Shown here in pieces: positions 44,621-56,273 of a stretch of DNA of 64,000 bases. This DNA is from Helichrysum umbraculigerum. Lineage: Eukaryota; Streptophyta; Magnoliopsida; Asterales; Asteraceae. Below the pieces are notes generated by a model. The model was given only the letters and a program-made list of their open reading frames with translations. It ran no database searches and was not told where the DNA came from. Position numbers and translations under genes: made by a program. The stretch spans positions 82,733,001-82,797,000 of the forward strand of contig CATIUR010000003.1 in assembly GCA_949592205.1 (NCBI GenBank), read 5' to 3'. Each line of letters begins with the position of its first letter. Position 1 is the stretch's first letter.

Positions 44621-45046
44621 TCGGATAAAATAATAGAAAATTTAAGGATATTTTCACGCTAAACATTAAACATCTTTTAGAATCAAACCTTTATGGTATA
44701 ACTCGCACATGAAACACATATACTTTGGGAAGTATACAACACGAAAAATATAATAATAATACTTTAAATTATTATTACGAAAACTCACCAACAAGCCGTA
44801 CATGTTTTCCAAAACATAAACGTATAAACAAACATGTGGACATAACTTGGTTGTACGAACACTAGCATGGATGGTCGACTTGGACATCCACATACTTATT
44901 AAATCTCATACGTTAAGGGCGTTAGGAGATTTCGGACTATACTTGGGCTTTAGGCTTTGCTAGCACTCGCACTTTACTTAGCTCAACAGGTGAGTTCACA
45001 GCCCCTACTTTTACCGTTTTACTACTTTTGAACAGGGGTGAAAAAT
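44264..45046 (+). mobile_element. Element C 3' LTR, second part (truncated)
   Basis: Resumes the C LTR exactly at the F target duplication, with the CTTGAC(C/T)TGCG word array (to 44475), an AT/TG microsatellite (44549-44618) and the GGTGAGTTCACAGCCCC block. Homology to LTR 1 stops after GAACAGGGGTGAAAAA, leaving about 1.2 kb of LTR missing, so C lacks a complete 3' end. Confidence 0.85.
44549..44618 (+). repeat. (AT)n(TG)n compound microsatellite
   Basis: AT repeats followed by TG repeats; longer than the same site in the first C LTR (19330-19380). Confidence 0.95.
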
Positions 45047-45118
45047 ATATAAGGTCAAAGTTGTCAAAGAAGGACTCCAAAAGTCAAAAGGGGACAATAA
45101 ACTGGGAAGGAGGGAGTA
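45047..45118 (+). mobile_element. Mariner-like (Stowaway type) terminal remnant
   Basis: About 70 bp ending GGGAAGGAGGGAG followed by TA, the complement of the CTCCCTCCGTCCC terminus typical of plant mariner/Stowaway elements, preceded by the usual AAAGTTGTCAAAGAAGGACT stretch. Only one end is present; the break coincides with the truncation point of the C LTR. Confidence 0.6.
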
Positions 45119-45251
45119 ATTTACAACTTTGGTGCCTAAGGCTTAATTTCACACTCAATCTACATGTCTAATTTCTCGTTTATAAATTAACCCCCAACTC
45201 AATATTTGTATTTAACACCAAACACAAATATAATAATTTGAATAAATCTTT

Positions 45252-46372
45252 GAGTAAATTCCATGGATGGTCCATGTAGTTTATATCGATTTACGAAAAC
45301 CGTCCCTATACTTTTTTTTTCAGGTTTTCGGTCCAATAAGTTTACGTTTTGCTTGAAAACGGTCCCTCCAAACCTAAAATGACTAAAGTACCCTTATTCT
45401 CAGTTTTTGACAACTGTAAGCCAATATATCAATAGATCAACTCCAATTTCATACATCTTCCCCCTCCCTAGCCCATGTCCACTGGCACCCAGTGTAACTA
45501 CTCTCCGACCAAACCATTGTCTGGTCATCACAGCGGGCGGGTGGATCCGAGTACCACACCGTTTTCTACAGCGACGGCAATGCCAATGGCAATGGCAACA
45601 ATGGTGGTTTGAAACTAGGTGAGATCTGATCAAACCTTCCAAAGCATACAAATAAAACCAAATCGAAACCCTAATCTTGCATTAAGGATGAAATCCAAAC
45701 CCTCGACGGCAAATTTAGATTGTCAATGGTGTGTTCGATTACAGGGCGGTGTTGGTGAGGGGAACTTTAATCGAATACGAAGGGTTTGTCGGAGATGAAG
45801 AGCTCGTCCGCCAGCCACCGCTAAATTCGGCCAGAATCCGGATTCGGCCAGAATCCGGCTAGCAGCCGCAATATCCAGCCAACAGCGCTTTAGCTTCATA
45901 AAGATCTAAAACAAAGATTTAGGTCAATTTTTTTGGTTTCAATTTGAACTTAAGGTTTTGTTTGGTTTTTAATGTTTAATCTATGAAGTGGAAAAAGAAA
46001 TGGGAAAAGAGTGTCAATTGTTGATGAGCTTTGCATTGTGTACCGGAGATCGGAAATGGTGTGATGATGTTGATGTAGTAATCAATTTGGTGAGGGAAAT
46101 GGAGTAGGATTATGTAAATTGATCTATACATAACACATAATACATAATAAATATAATAATCATTTATGAATTTTAGGAACCTTTTCTAGTTATTGAAAAT
46201 CAAATTAATAAAAGAAATCAAGCGAAAAGGGTATTTTAGTCATTTTAGGTGACTGAATGACCATTTTCAAGCAAAACGTAAACTTATTGGAGCGAAAATT
46301 TGAAAAAAAAAAGTATAGGAACGGTTTTCGTAAATTAATGTAAACCACATGGAATATCTATAGAATTTACTC
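45252..46372. mobile_element. Mutator-like element with ~145-bp terminal inverted repeats
   Basis: Ends GAGTAAATTC and GAATTTACTC; inverted repeats of about 145 bp (45252-45395 and 46228-46372), including CAAGCAAAACGTAAACTTATTGG-like homology in both arms. Flanking 9-mers TAAATCTTT and TAAATACTT agree at 7 of 9 positions, consistent with a decayed 9-bp Mutator duplication. The middle has no transposase but a GC-rich core (45530-45900) that could be captured gene sequence. Confidence 0.75.
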
Positions 46373-46725
46373 TAAATACTTTTAATTTAAATCAAGTGCT
46401 TACAAAATTTGCGGTGTTACAATTTTTAATCAAAAAATATAATTTTGACGGTGACATTATTGTAAATAAAGTGAACTTCAGACGTAAGATTCACAACAGT
46501 TTGTATAGGGGTGAAGTTTTTTTATTTTCACAATTTTTAACTTGGTTCAAGGTTTCATTTTAGCAAATATTAAGATAATTATTTTTTTAATTAAGACTTT
46601 TAATTCCAATGTAAAACAAATGGAATTAGCTAGCAACGAAATAAAGATCATGGAGAAATGAATGTTTGGCATATAATAATATAATAGTCTCCATTTTGAA
46701 ATTTGATTGTGTATCTTAAACTCTA
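46373..46725. other. AT-rich intergenic sequence
   Basis: About 350 bp between the two TIR elements. I see no gene, repeat or regulatory pattern in it. Confidence 0.6.
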
Positions 46726-46879
46726 GAGTAAATTCTATAAATGTCTACACGGTTTACATCAATTTATGAAAATTATCTCTATATTTTTATTTTTACTTTT
46801 TCAGTCCAATAAATTTATATTTTACTCGAAAATGATCCCTCATCTATCTAAAATGACTAAAGTACCCTTTGCCCGTTTT
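46726..46879. mobile_element. Small TIR element related to 45252-46372, left arm
   Basis: GAGTAAATTC start and the same order of conserved blocks (TTACAT-AATTTA, TCAGTCCAATAA, AAAATGACTAAAGTACCCTT) as the 1.1-kb element. Interrupted by gypsy element E; the right arm is 61192-61361. Without E it would be about 320 bp, a MITE-sized relative without cargo. Confidence 0.75.
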
Positions 46880-49800
46880 TGTGACAACTCTCCAAATTAG
46901 GTATTAATTAAATAATATGCATGTGCATTACTATGCTAATTTCCTGGTTAAGTTTTAACAAAACTATTTGACGTGATGTAAGCCTAGCAAGCCCAGTACT
47001 TCTAAACAAAAAGTATTACAAAATATGTGATTAATTATAATCGCGTACAAATATATCAGAACGAACTCGACAAAAATAAATGACAAAAGTTTTGTGATAC
47101 AAAAATAATTAATAATATAATTATTAATTACGAGTATTTATATATCTATAACATATAGATATAAGGATCTAATTTTACGTTTAAAATAAAACGTATTATA
47201 ACACGAACAGAAACAATTCTAAAACACACATAAAAGGTCGAATCATAAAAATGCAAATTTTCTCAATCGTTTGGAAGTATTTAGAACATTACTTCAAAAT
47301 ATGAAATCATAAATTAACTGAAATTTGGCGCTCAAATAGTTACGCGCAGTAAAATGTACAAAACTGTACATCTATTTAAAATAATGATAACCTCATTATA
47401 CTGATTTTAAATAACGAACCAGGAGAACACCTACTAAATAAAAATGTAAAATGTTTATTTTTATATTGCTAAAATTATACCCGTACTCGAAATTGAGGTA
47501 CCAAAAATGGACACCAAACTACAATAATTGAGGGACACCTTCTCCTTCAACCCATACTCGTTTGAAATATTATACTCCCTCCGTTCTTTTTCTCTGTGAT
47601 CTCACCAAAAACACACACCAATAATTTCATCTATCAACCTTCTTCCTCTTTCTCAAAAATTACACAAGATCAGAACCAGGAAGCAGAAGCAGGAGTAGAA
47701 CAACAAGCAGGAACACAACATCATAATCATCATCATCGATCATCATTCTCACTATTTTCACTTTGTAAGGAACTTTCATTTTTTTCGATTTCTTTACTTT
47801 AATTTCGTGTTATAACATGCTTATATCACATAATCTATACATATAACATATATACTTGGAAGATTGATGGATTGATCATGAAAATAGTTTATAAAACCAA
47901 AACTTCAAAATCAAAATCATTATATGAAAACTTGTTAAAATGAAGTTATAATGTGTAAAAATGACACATAACACTTATATAAACATTTGGAACTTATGTA
48001 ATATGGATTGGAAACAAACACTCGTACGTATATGTTTCATCAGACACGAACAGGGCTGAAACGAGCCACGAATACGGCGGATTCCTTTGAATCCGGCGTA
48101 TTCATAAACTGAAAACCAACGAATCCGGCGGATTCAAGGGAATCCGGCGGATTCCGGTGTCCGACCCGCACACAAATCTTCGGCTAAAACAATGAACGAG
48201 TAAAAGACACGGGTGAATACGGCGGATTCAAATGAATCCGGCGTATTCCAAAGCTTCACACAAACTATCTGATGAACACAAACGAATCCGGCGTATTCGA
48301 TTGAATACGGCGGATTCCCCCGAACTTGATGGAATACGGCGGATTCAACCGAATCCGGCGTATTCCCAAACCTTCACATGACCAGCCTTGTGAACACAAA
48401 TGAATACGGCGTATTCATTTAAATACGGCGTATTCCCCAACCTAAAACGAAACCATTTGAAACCTCAATTGAATACGGCGGATTCACCCGAATCCGGCGT
48501 ATTCCGACTTTTGACTTGAATCCGGTGAATTCTTTTAAATCCGGCGGATTCCCGAGCCTGGTCAACAATCTGACTTTTATTTTAAAACATAAACGTTTCA
48601 GTTAACGAATACAATTGTTAGGAGACATTTACGAGACAATGTGAACTATTAATAAAACATTATTACGATATATCCGAGACACGGATTTTGGACTATTTAA
48701 ACTCGTACGAACAAACGAACGATATATATATATATACGAACTTTGTAAATTATACGATTTGGATACGATTACACAATCGGGACATTTAAATTTTTTTTAA
48801 CACTTATTAAACAAACGTAACAATATTAAAAACAAATGATATTTATTAAAAGGAATAAATAGATTAACAAGTTTTATAGCAAATAAAACTCGGCACGTTT
48901 TAAATACGAACCAACGTATTACAATATATATATTCGAGGACACGCGATATATATAGACACAAACGCATACGTTTTCTTAAACAAATGAAAACTTATATAT
49001 TTTGATATACATAAACAATGTATTGATCAAACATATATACATACGACACTTAAGAATATATATTCACATATATATGTGCAAATGGATTACACGTTTAACA
49101 AACGTACAACTTAATAATTTACAACAAGTATATTTACGTACGAATACATATATAAAACAAATATATGTACAAACAATGATATTTGAATAACGTTCAAATT
49201 ATACGAACAACTATATACAAAGTATATGTACAAATGGAAACAAAATGACCTTCCGTTAAATTAGACAATTACATATTGATTCATATACTTAACCAAGTAT
49301 ACGATGAAAGAAATAATAACAATATTTCTACTCAATGTCACCAACAAATACAACGACTTACATGATAAAGAAATCAACCATTTCTTCAAACAAACAAACT
49401 ATTAACATAAGTGATTAAAACAAATCAAACGTACTTATGTGAATATATTTATTGTATAGGTTAACATACCTTGGGCAAATATCTGTTTGGCTGCTAGCTT
49501 TCATACCGAGCAAAACTACTGTGAGTTCACAGCCCCTACTTTGCAAATGTTTTATGCTTTTAAACATAGGGGTGTAAACATAGAAACTGCATGCTAAACA
49601 CATGCAGCAAATGATATAAATGCTTTATTGCTTTATACAACTGTTTATATGAAATATTATTTCACAACTGTTTTGGGAATTAGACAACAAATCCTAGTAC
49701 GGACCAGACTTGAGATGTGTGCATGAAAGACCTTATGTCATGCAGACTATAACCATTAGCTAGGTGACTCTAGCCACTGAGTATACGAATAGTACTATTG

Positions 49801-50659
49801 CCGTGACGACCCTCCTGTGGATGGAGCGTATACTTAACTGTCCTTCAGGCAAGAAACATAAGTTTTGGTTGTGGTTTGGTTATAGGGTTAGGTCGCGTTA
49901 CTTTAACCTGCGAGGTTTAGCTCACCTTTCAGGGGATTATAGTCTAAGCATTCCCACAATTATTATTTAGGATGAACATATCCTACAACTGCTTTATTTC
50001 AGTATACGTAATGATTATATTTATATTCTGGTAAACAACCAGACATATGATTTGGGTAACAACCCACATAAAACTATATTTTAGGGTAACTATCCCTATC
50101 ATCTTATAATTTGCAAAACCTGCAAACCTTTATTTATTGAATAACATTTCAATAATTTAAACATAAATGGTTTAACATACCACATATTTATACAAAACCT
50201 GTGAATTCACTCAACATATTTGTTGACGACTTTCTTTCTATGTTTTACAGGAAATTAGCTATGTAAGTAAGGATCGCATGCATTCAGGATGGTCAACCCT
50301 GGACTAATTAGGATGCCATATATTTTGGGACAGCTTTTGAGGATTTCCTCTGTATTACTGCAGACATTGCAGTTATACTCATGAAATCTTATTTTAACAT
50401 ATGTATTGTAGAACTTAAATGTTTTAAACTTTATTACTACTGTACGACTTACATAGTCGTACTACTTTTGTAACAACTGTTTAAACTGGCATCCTTTATA
50501 TATTATGTTCTGTATGATCATATGCTCTGATACGATGAATGCACAATTGATACGTCATCACCCCGATGTTAAACTGTTTACACATAATGCTTCCGCTAAT
50601 CGTAACTTGCTTCCGCTAAACATTAAATAAACACAATTACCGATTTTTGGGGTGTGACA
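46880..50659 (+). mobile_element. Element E 5' LTR (long Tekay-type LTR)
   Basis: 3,780-bp LTR, TGTGACAACT to GGTGTGACA, flanked by GTTTT (46875-46879; partner 61187-61191). Features in order: CT-rich leader with splice-donor-like GTAAGG at 47765, dimeric word array 48070-48551, CCCCTA/TAGGGG hairpin (about 49533-49573), TCAAC/GTTGA hairpin 50211-50226 and acceptor TTTTACAG at 50250. It differs from the 3' copy at about four bases and one indel by eye. Short ORFs inside (47596, 49002, 49764) recur in the 3' LTR and are not genes. Confidence 0.97.
48070..48551 (+). repeat. Dimeric word array GAAT(A/C)CGGCG(T/G)ATTC in E 5' LTR
   Basis: Sixteen 15-bp words, arranged as eight pairs. Within every pair the words are separated by exactly four bases of variable sequence. 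Each word is an inverted repeat around one central base (GAATCCG-G-CGGATTC or GAATACG-G-CGTATTC, or hybrids), and the centre is always G on the plus strand. Distances between pairs vary from about 14 to 45 bp. The 3' LTR has the same array at 58597-59078. Confidence 0.97.
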
Positions 50660-50663
50660 GACT

Positions 50664-50676
50664 TGGTATCAGAGCC
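50664..50676 (+). other. Element E primer-binding site
   Basis: TGGTATCAGAGCC four bases after the LTR, perfect for initiator-Met tRNA. Confidence 0.95.
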
Positions 50677-50831
50677 ATTGGTTATAGCGAACTAGAAGTC
50701 TTTAGGTGACTGAAAACCTTAGAGACCTAGACTATAGCCTTGGCTAGAACATTCATGCATTCATACATACATACATTTGCATACATCTAACAAACGACTG
50801 ACACGTCACACACAATTTCCTTTGTCACAGT

Positions 50832-51593
50832 ATGTCTAGTCAATCAGTTTACCATGTTTATGCTTCGGACGAAGAGCCGACTGAGGCTCCTTTTGAGGGT
50901 CCCGCGATCACTGTAGGGGATGAGTCATCTGTTCATTTGAGAGACATGTCAGACGACACTAGTGACGCTTACATCGCGCCACCACCGACAGCACATGAGG
51001 TTACCCCTATCACTACAGGTATTCACCATCAGGCCGGTGAGACTTCTCGCAGGCCTGTATATAGGAGGACACCGAGGATGTGTGTCCGAGATTTTCCTAT
51101 AGGTCCGTTAGCACCAGCGGACGAGTCTGTTGAGTCTCCACAGAGGGCACCCAGGTTTGCTCATCTAGAGTGGATGACTCCTATGTTGAGGCACTGGAGG
51201 TCATTAGAGGGTTTTCCCTCCACCTTTGAGACAGGAGAGTCCTCACGACCCCCAGCACCACTGTCTACCACTGGAGAGCCGATAGAGCAGACTCTCCCTA
51301 CATTAGTTGCTGTTATGCGTACATTGTTCTGTATTACTTCTAGCAGGGGTTCTCACCTTGGACAGGTACAGGATGAGATCTCTCGTCTGTATGGGGACAT
51401 GGCTGGTATGCATGAGCATCATCACTTTTTGTTGAACCATGTGTTTACTGCCCAAGAGATAGCTGAGTCCGCACGTGCTCGTGTGAGGACACTTGAGAGA
51501 CATGTTAGGATTGCAGGGCTTGTGGTTGGTGCTTGTGTGGTGATGGCTGTGTTGAGGACAGCCGTGGGATCGTTTCTACCGTACTTCCGTTAG
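50832..51593 (+). CDS. Element E upstream ORF 1, C-terminal hydrophobic segment
   Basis: 253-residue ORF beginning 155 bp after the primer site. The first 160 residues are acidic and Pro/Thr-rich without recognisable domains. Residues about 175-225 are helical with heptad character (DEISRLYGDMAGMHEHHHFL, then ARVRTLERHVR). The last ~28 residues are hydrophobic (IAGLVVGACVVMAVLRTAVG) and could be a membrane anchor. It has no counterpart of the same sequence in D, but lies in the position of D's coiled-coil ORF. Function unknown. Confidence 0.6.
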   Translation: MSSQSVYHVYASDEEPTEAPFEGPAITVGDESSVHLRDMSDDTSDAYIAPPPTAHEVTPITTGIHHQAGETSRRPVYRRTPRMCVRDFPIGPLAPADESVESPQRAPRFAHLEWMTPMLRHWRSLEGFPSTFETGESSRPPAPLSTTGEPIEQTLPTLVAVMRTLFCITSSRGSHLGQVQDEISRLYGDMAGMHEHHHFLLNHVFTAQEIAESARARVRTLERHVRIAGLVVGACVVMAVLRTAVGSFLPYFR

Positions 51594-51688
51594 ACCTATG
51601 TATGGCGAGATGTGCCTACTTAGGATTGTATATATACTATGTATTAAACTTGGAACTTTGGTTCGACAGATCTCTTGAAACTGGAAAA

Positions 51689-52144
51689 ATGACAGAACCT
51701 GTCATAAGTGAGTACTCATCAGATGAGGACATAACCATCGACGAGCAGATACAATATGTATATGTCGATACTGAAACAATTCCGATAGTGGAACTGGTGG
51801 AAGAAGAGATTGAGGACCACCACTTTGGATTGATTGACATAGAGGAATATGAGAGAGTTAGAGACCAAGCTGAAGAGCTAGATGGTCAAAACTGGGAACT
51901 TGCATCTAAATGCAAGAACTATGAAACTGAGTTGAGAATCCTAAAGAGGCCTATGTCTGTCCGAGTTAAGGATAAAATACGCTTCTGGAAGAAAGTGGCT
52001 AGTAATCGCAAGAAAAGAGTTAAGTCTTGGATCAAACGTTTGTGCAAATGCTCAACTGAGAATGATCTGGGCTATTATCCGACTCTGCGATACAAGACTA
52101 TGCTAGAAACGCATTACTCCTCTCCTAACCTGGACCAGGAGTGA
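51689..52144 (+). CDS. Element E upstream ORF 2, coiled-coil protein
   Basis: 151 residues from the ATG at 51689 (an in-frame ATG at 51533 overlaps ORF 1 and is less likely to be the start). The first 45 residues are very acidic (YSSDEDITIDEQIQYVYVDT). A short coiled coil follows (RVRDQAEELDGQNWELASKC), then a basic stretch (KDKIRFWKKVASNRKKRVKS) that could bind nucleic acid. It lies 640 bp before gag. Uncertain whether expressed; intact in a young element. Confidence 0.55.
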   Translation: MTEPVISEYSSDEDITIDEQIQYVYVDTETIPIVELVEEEIEDHHFGLIDIEEYERVRDQAEELDGQNWELASKCKNYETELRILKRPMSVRVKDKIRFWKKVASNRKKRVKSWIKRLCKCSTENDLGYYPTLRYKTMLETHYSSPNLDQE

Positions 52145-52549
52145 AAGGAAAAGAACTGCACTACGACAGAGAACATAGCTAAAGATAGCTTAATAAAGAA
52201 CTGATGAAGAACTGTCGTAGGAATATAATTGTTTTGTTAGGATCTAAGTATAGCTAAGTTTAGTTTAATTAGTACTGTAACAACTCGTGTTGTATTGGAA
52301 ATCACTCTTGATGGATAAAGAAGATATCATCAAGTTTTGCAATGAAACGATGTAAGAGCGTTCTAGTTAATGTATAATATAACTTAGGTTCGATTCGAAA
52401 TTTCGTGCGAATTATATTCATTTCTATACATACATGTGATAGAAAATTTACCACGAGATAATTGTTTAAAACCATTTCTTGCAAACTTTGAAAACCTACT
52501 ACACCTTGAATTATTGATTTTATCTTGAATTCCCTAAAACATTGTTTGC

Positions 52550-52660
52550 GCTTGAACGATGATGAAAAGAAATGTGTATTTGGCATTATATAATGACGCC
52601 TGGCCAACGTGATTATATTGTACAAAGTACATATGGGTGTTTCAAAGTCGTGCGATATAC
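52550..52660 (+). promoter_or_regulatory. Conserved leader block shared by elements E and C
   Basis: About 90 nt (GATGAAAAGAA through TTTCAAAGTCGT) nearly the same as 21245-21345 in the gag-pol-less element C, including an invariant core GACGCCTGGCCAACGTG between inverted AT-rich arms (TATATAAT/ATTATATA in C). It lies about 130-230 bp before gag in E. Retention in a derivative without coding capacity suggests a cis-acting role such as RNA packaging; that is inference. Confidence 0.6.
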
Positions 52661-52784
52661 AATGTGAAACATTATTCTCTCAAATTCTCCATACTATTCA
52701 TTTGATAGACAATGTGAAATCTTGTTCATCACATTCATTATTTTGGCATTGACTTCTGCATTTTATTCATCGCAGAACTGAACT

Positions 52785-55700
52785 ATGCCGCCAAAACGAC
52801 GAATTACTAGGAACAGTCAGAAAACAACTGTACCTCCTACATCTGAAACTATTCCACCACCTAACACCGAGGAAACTACTGAGCAGTTAATAGCTAGACG
52901 CATAGCTGAAGGTATTGCCGAGTATGAGGCAAGCCGAAACCGTGAGACTGGGATTAATAACAGTGGATCGACCCCTGTTATTGCTGAGACTGTTGTGAAT
53001 AACCGCAAAGGGTGTTCATATAAGACATTTCAGGCATGTAAACCACCACCTTTCTGTGGCACTGAAGGTGCTATTGGTATTATACACTGGATAGAAAAGA
53101 TGGATTCTGTGTTGGACATCAGTGATTGTCTACCAGACACTGCAGTGAAGTATGTTGCCTGCACACTAGCTGATAAAGCTTTGACTTGGTGGAACAGTCA
53201 AGTTCAGTCGATGGGACGACCAGCTGCTTATTCCATGACATGGGAAACATTGAAGCGTATGATGATGGAAGAATTCTGTCCTCGCAGTGAGATGCAGAAA
53301 ATTGAGACTGAGCTGTGGAACATTGCTATGATTGGTGCTGATATCACTAGTTATACAACCAGGTTCCAAGAACTAGCTCGTCTTGTGCCACATATGGTAA
53401 CACCTGAATACAAGCGTATTGAACGCTATGTGTATGGACTGGCACCACAGATCAGGAGTTTAGTTACGTCCTCCAAACCTGACACTTTCAGAAGCGCTGT
53501 TACCTTAGCGCAGAGTTTGACTGATGAAGCAGTTAGAATGGGGACACTAACCAAGAAGACTGTGTCGGTTAAGGTTGAGCAGAGCAGTGCTGAAGCTGGT
53601 AGTTCTGGAGGTAAGAAGCGTAAATGGAATGACCGTCAGGGTCAAACCAACAAGAAAGGATCTGGAAATCCTAAGTCTTACGCTGCCACCATTGTGGAAC
53701 CGAAGCCATACTTGGGTAACAAACCTAAGTGTGATAAGTGTAGCAAACACCATGAGGGTGAATGTTGGTTTTGCGACAGTTGTAAGGGATGGGGTCACAA
53801 AACCCAAAACTGTAAGGTTAACCCTACCCCTAAGGGAAACACTGCTCGCCAAAACCAGGGTTGTTTTGAATGTGGCGACACGAGGCATTATCGAAACCGA
53901 TGTCCTCGACTCAATAACCAAAACCGTAACGCCAACAACGCTCGCAACCGCAACAACAATGGAAACAACCGTGGAAACAACAACAACCGAGCCAACAACA
54001 ACAATCAGCCAGCTCGTGGACGCGTGTTCATGTTAGGAGCACCAGAGGCACGTCAGGATCCTAACACAGTCACTGGTACGTTTCTTGTAAACAACCACTT
54101 TGCTTCTGTGTTATTTGATTCTGGTGCTGATTTAAGCTTTGTGTCCACTGAGTTTAGACCACTAATAGAGATCGAATCCCTTAAGCTAGATAACAAATAT
54201 ACTGTAGAGCTAGCCGATGGTAAGTTGATTGAATCAGGAGAAATAGTACCAGGATGTTCCTTAACATTAGAAGGTCATTCTTTCAAAATAGACTTACTAC
54301 CGGTAGAACTAGGGAGCTTCGATATAGTGGTTGGCATGGATTGGTTGTCACTAAACCGCGCAGAGATCATCTGTCATGAGAAGATTGTACGGTTACCTTT
54401 ACCGTCAGGAGAAATGTTGATGGTTCAAGGAGAAAAGAGTAATCGTGTGGTGAAAACGATTACATGCATGAAGGCAAATAAGTATCTACGAAAAGGGTAC
54501 CAAGCATTTTTGGTACATGTTGTGAATAAGAAACCAGAAGAGCGACGCATAGACGACGTGGCCGTAGTACGCGAATACCCAGGAGTATTTCCTGACGAGC
54601 TACCAGGGATACCACCTCCTCGGCAGGTTGAATTTCATATCGACCTAGTACCGGGAGCTGCACCGATTGCTCGTGCGCCTTACCGTTTAGCTCCATCAGA
54701 AATGCAGGAACTGTCTGCACAGTTGCAAGAACTGTTGGATTTAGGATTCATCCGACCGAGCTTTTCACCGTGGGGAGCTCCGGTGTTGTTTGTCAAAAAG
54801 AAGGATGGATCAATGCGGATGTGTATCGATTATCGAGAACTGAACGAAGTGACGATTAAGAACCGATACCCATTGCCACGCATCGACGATTTGTTTGACC
54901 AGCTGCAAGGGTCAAGTTATTACTCAAAGATCGACTTGAGATCGGGTTACCATCAACTGAAGGTACGGGATGAAGATATCCCTAAGACTGCGTTTAGGAC
55001 TCGATATGGTCATTACGAGTTCCTGGTGATGCCATTCGGGCTAACGAATGCGCCAGCAGTGTTCATGGATCTAATGAATAGAGTATGTAAACCTTACTTG
55101 GATAAGTTCGTCATTGTGTTCATTGACGATATCTTGATATACTCGCGAACGAAGGAAGACCATGAACGACATTTGAGGCAGATTCTTGAATTACTAGAGA
55201 AAGAGAAGCTTTATGCAAAGTTCTCTAAATGCGAGTTTTGGATGCGTGAGGTTCATTTCCTTGGTCATGTGATTAATAACAAAGGAATTCACGTAGACCC
55301 ATCCAAAATTGAGGCGATTAAGAATTGGGAAGCCCCAAAGACTCAAACAGAGATACGACAATTTCTTGGGCTAGCCGGTTACTACCGAAGATTCATTGAG
55401 AATTTCTCGAAAATAGCTCAACCGATTACCGCCCTAACGCAAAAAGACAAGAAGTTTGATTGGGGCGAGAAGCAAGAGAATGCTTTCCAACTGTTGAAAG
55501 AGAAATTAAGCACCGCACCTATCCTGTCCTTACCAGAAGGAGTAGAAAACTTTGTTGTCTACTGTGATGCTTCACATCAAGGATTAGGTTGCGTGTTAAT
55601 GCAAAACGACAAAGTCATTGCTTACGCGTCTCGTCAATTGAAGATTCACGAGAAGAATTATACGACGCATGACTTGGAGCTAGGAGCAGTCGTTTTTGCC

Positions 55701-56273
55701 CTTAAGATTTGGAGACACTACCTATACGGTACGAAGTGCACGATCTTTACTGATCACAAAAGTCTCCAACATATATTTGATCAGAAGGAACTCAACATGA
55801 GACAGAGACGTTGGATTGAATTATTAAATGATTACGACTGTGAAATCAAGTACCATCCAGGCAAAGCTAATGTAGTAGCGGATGCCTTGAGTCGTAAAGA
55901 AAGATTGAAACCTCGAAGAGTTCGAGCCTTAGGACTGACAATCCACTTGGATTTAATTATTCAAATTCGTGATGCTCAACAAGCGGCCTTTACTCCAGAA
56001 CGTATGAAGGACGAATCCCTCAAGGGGATAGAGAAGCAACTGGAGTCTAAGGAAAATGGAGTACTGTACTTCATGAATCGAATTTGGATTCCTTGTGTTG
56101 ATGAGCTACGTAGCCTAGTATTGGACGAAGCTCATAAGTCCAATTATTCGATACATCCTGGTGCAGATAAGATGTATCACGATCTGAAAGGATTTTACTG
56201 GTGGCCTGGCATGAAAAGAGACATTGCCACCTATGTTAGTAGATGTCTGACTTGGGCTTTTGCAACAACCTGA
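52785..56273 (+). pseudogene. Element E gag-pol, gag through integrase zinc domain
   Basis: 1,162-residue ORF from MPPKRRITRN. Gag about 75-250; CCHC knuckles C330-C333-H338-C343 and C360-C363-H368-C373; a strikingly Asn-rich linker (about 375-410); protease with DSGA at 445-448 where A and D have DTGA; RT with MPFGLTNAP and VFIDD (about 780); RNase H; then the start of integrase (HKSNYSIHPGADKMYH). The frame ends at TGA 56271-56273 because a deletion of about 35 bp near 56250, judged against D, removes the second Cys of the HHCC zinc site and shifts the frame. Otherwise well preserved. Confidence 0.92.

Noticed and set aside
45400..45651. Overlapping ORFs within the TIR element as a transposase
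   Set aside because: Neither frame shows Mutator transposase or zinc-finger motifs; they overlap on opposite strands and end within a few hundred bases.
47565..47600. TACTCCCTCCGTTC in LTR E as a mariner/Stowaway terminus
   Set aside because: Only a short match without a second end or TA-flanked partner; may be a remnant but cannot be supported.
47596..49970. Short ORFs at 47596, 49002, 49415 and 49764 (duplicated at 58122-60497)
   Set aside because: They lie in both LTRs of E; the duplication is the LTR pair, and none looks like a protein.
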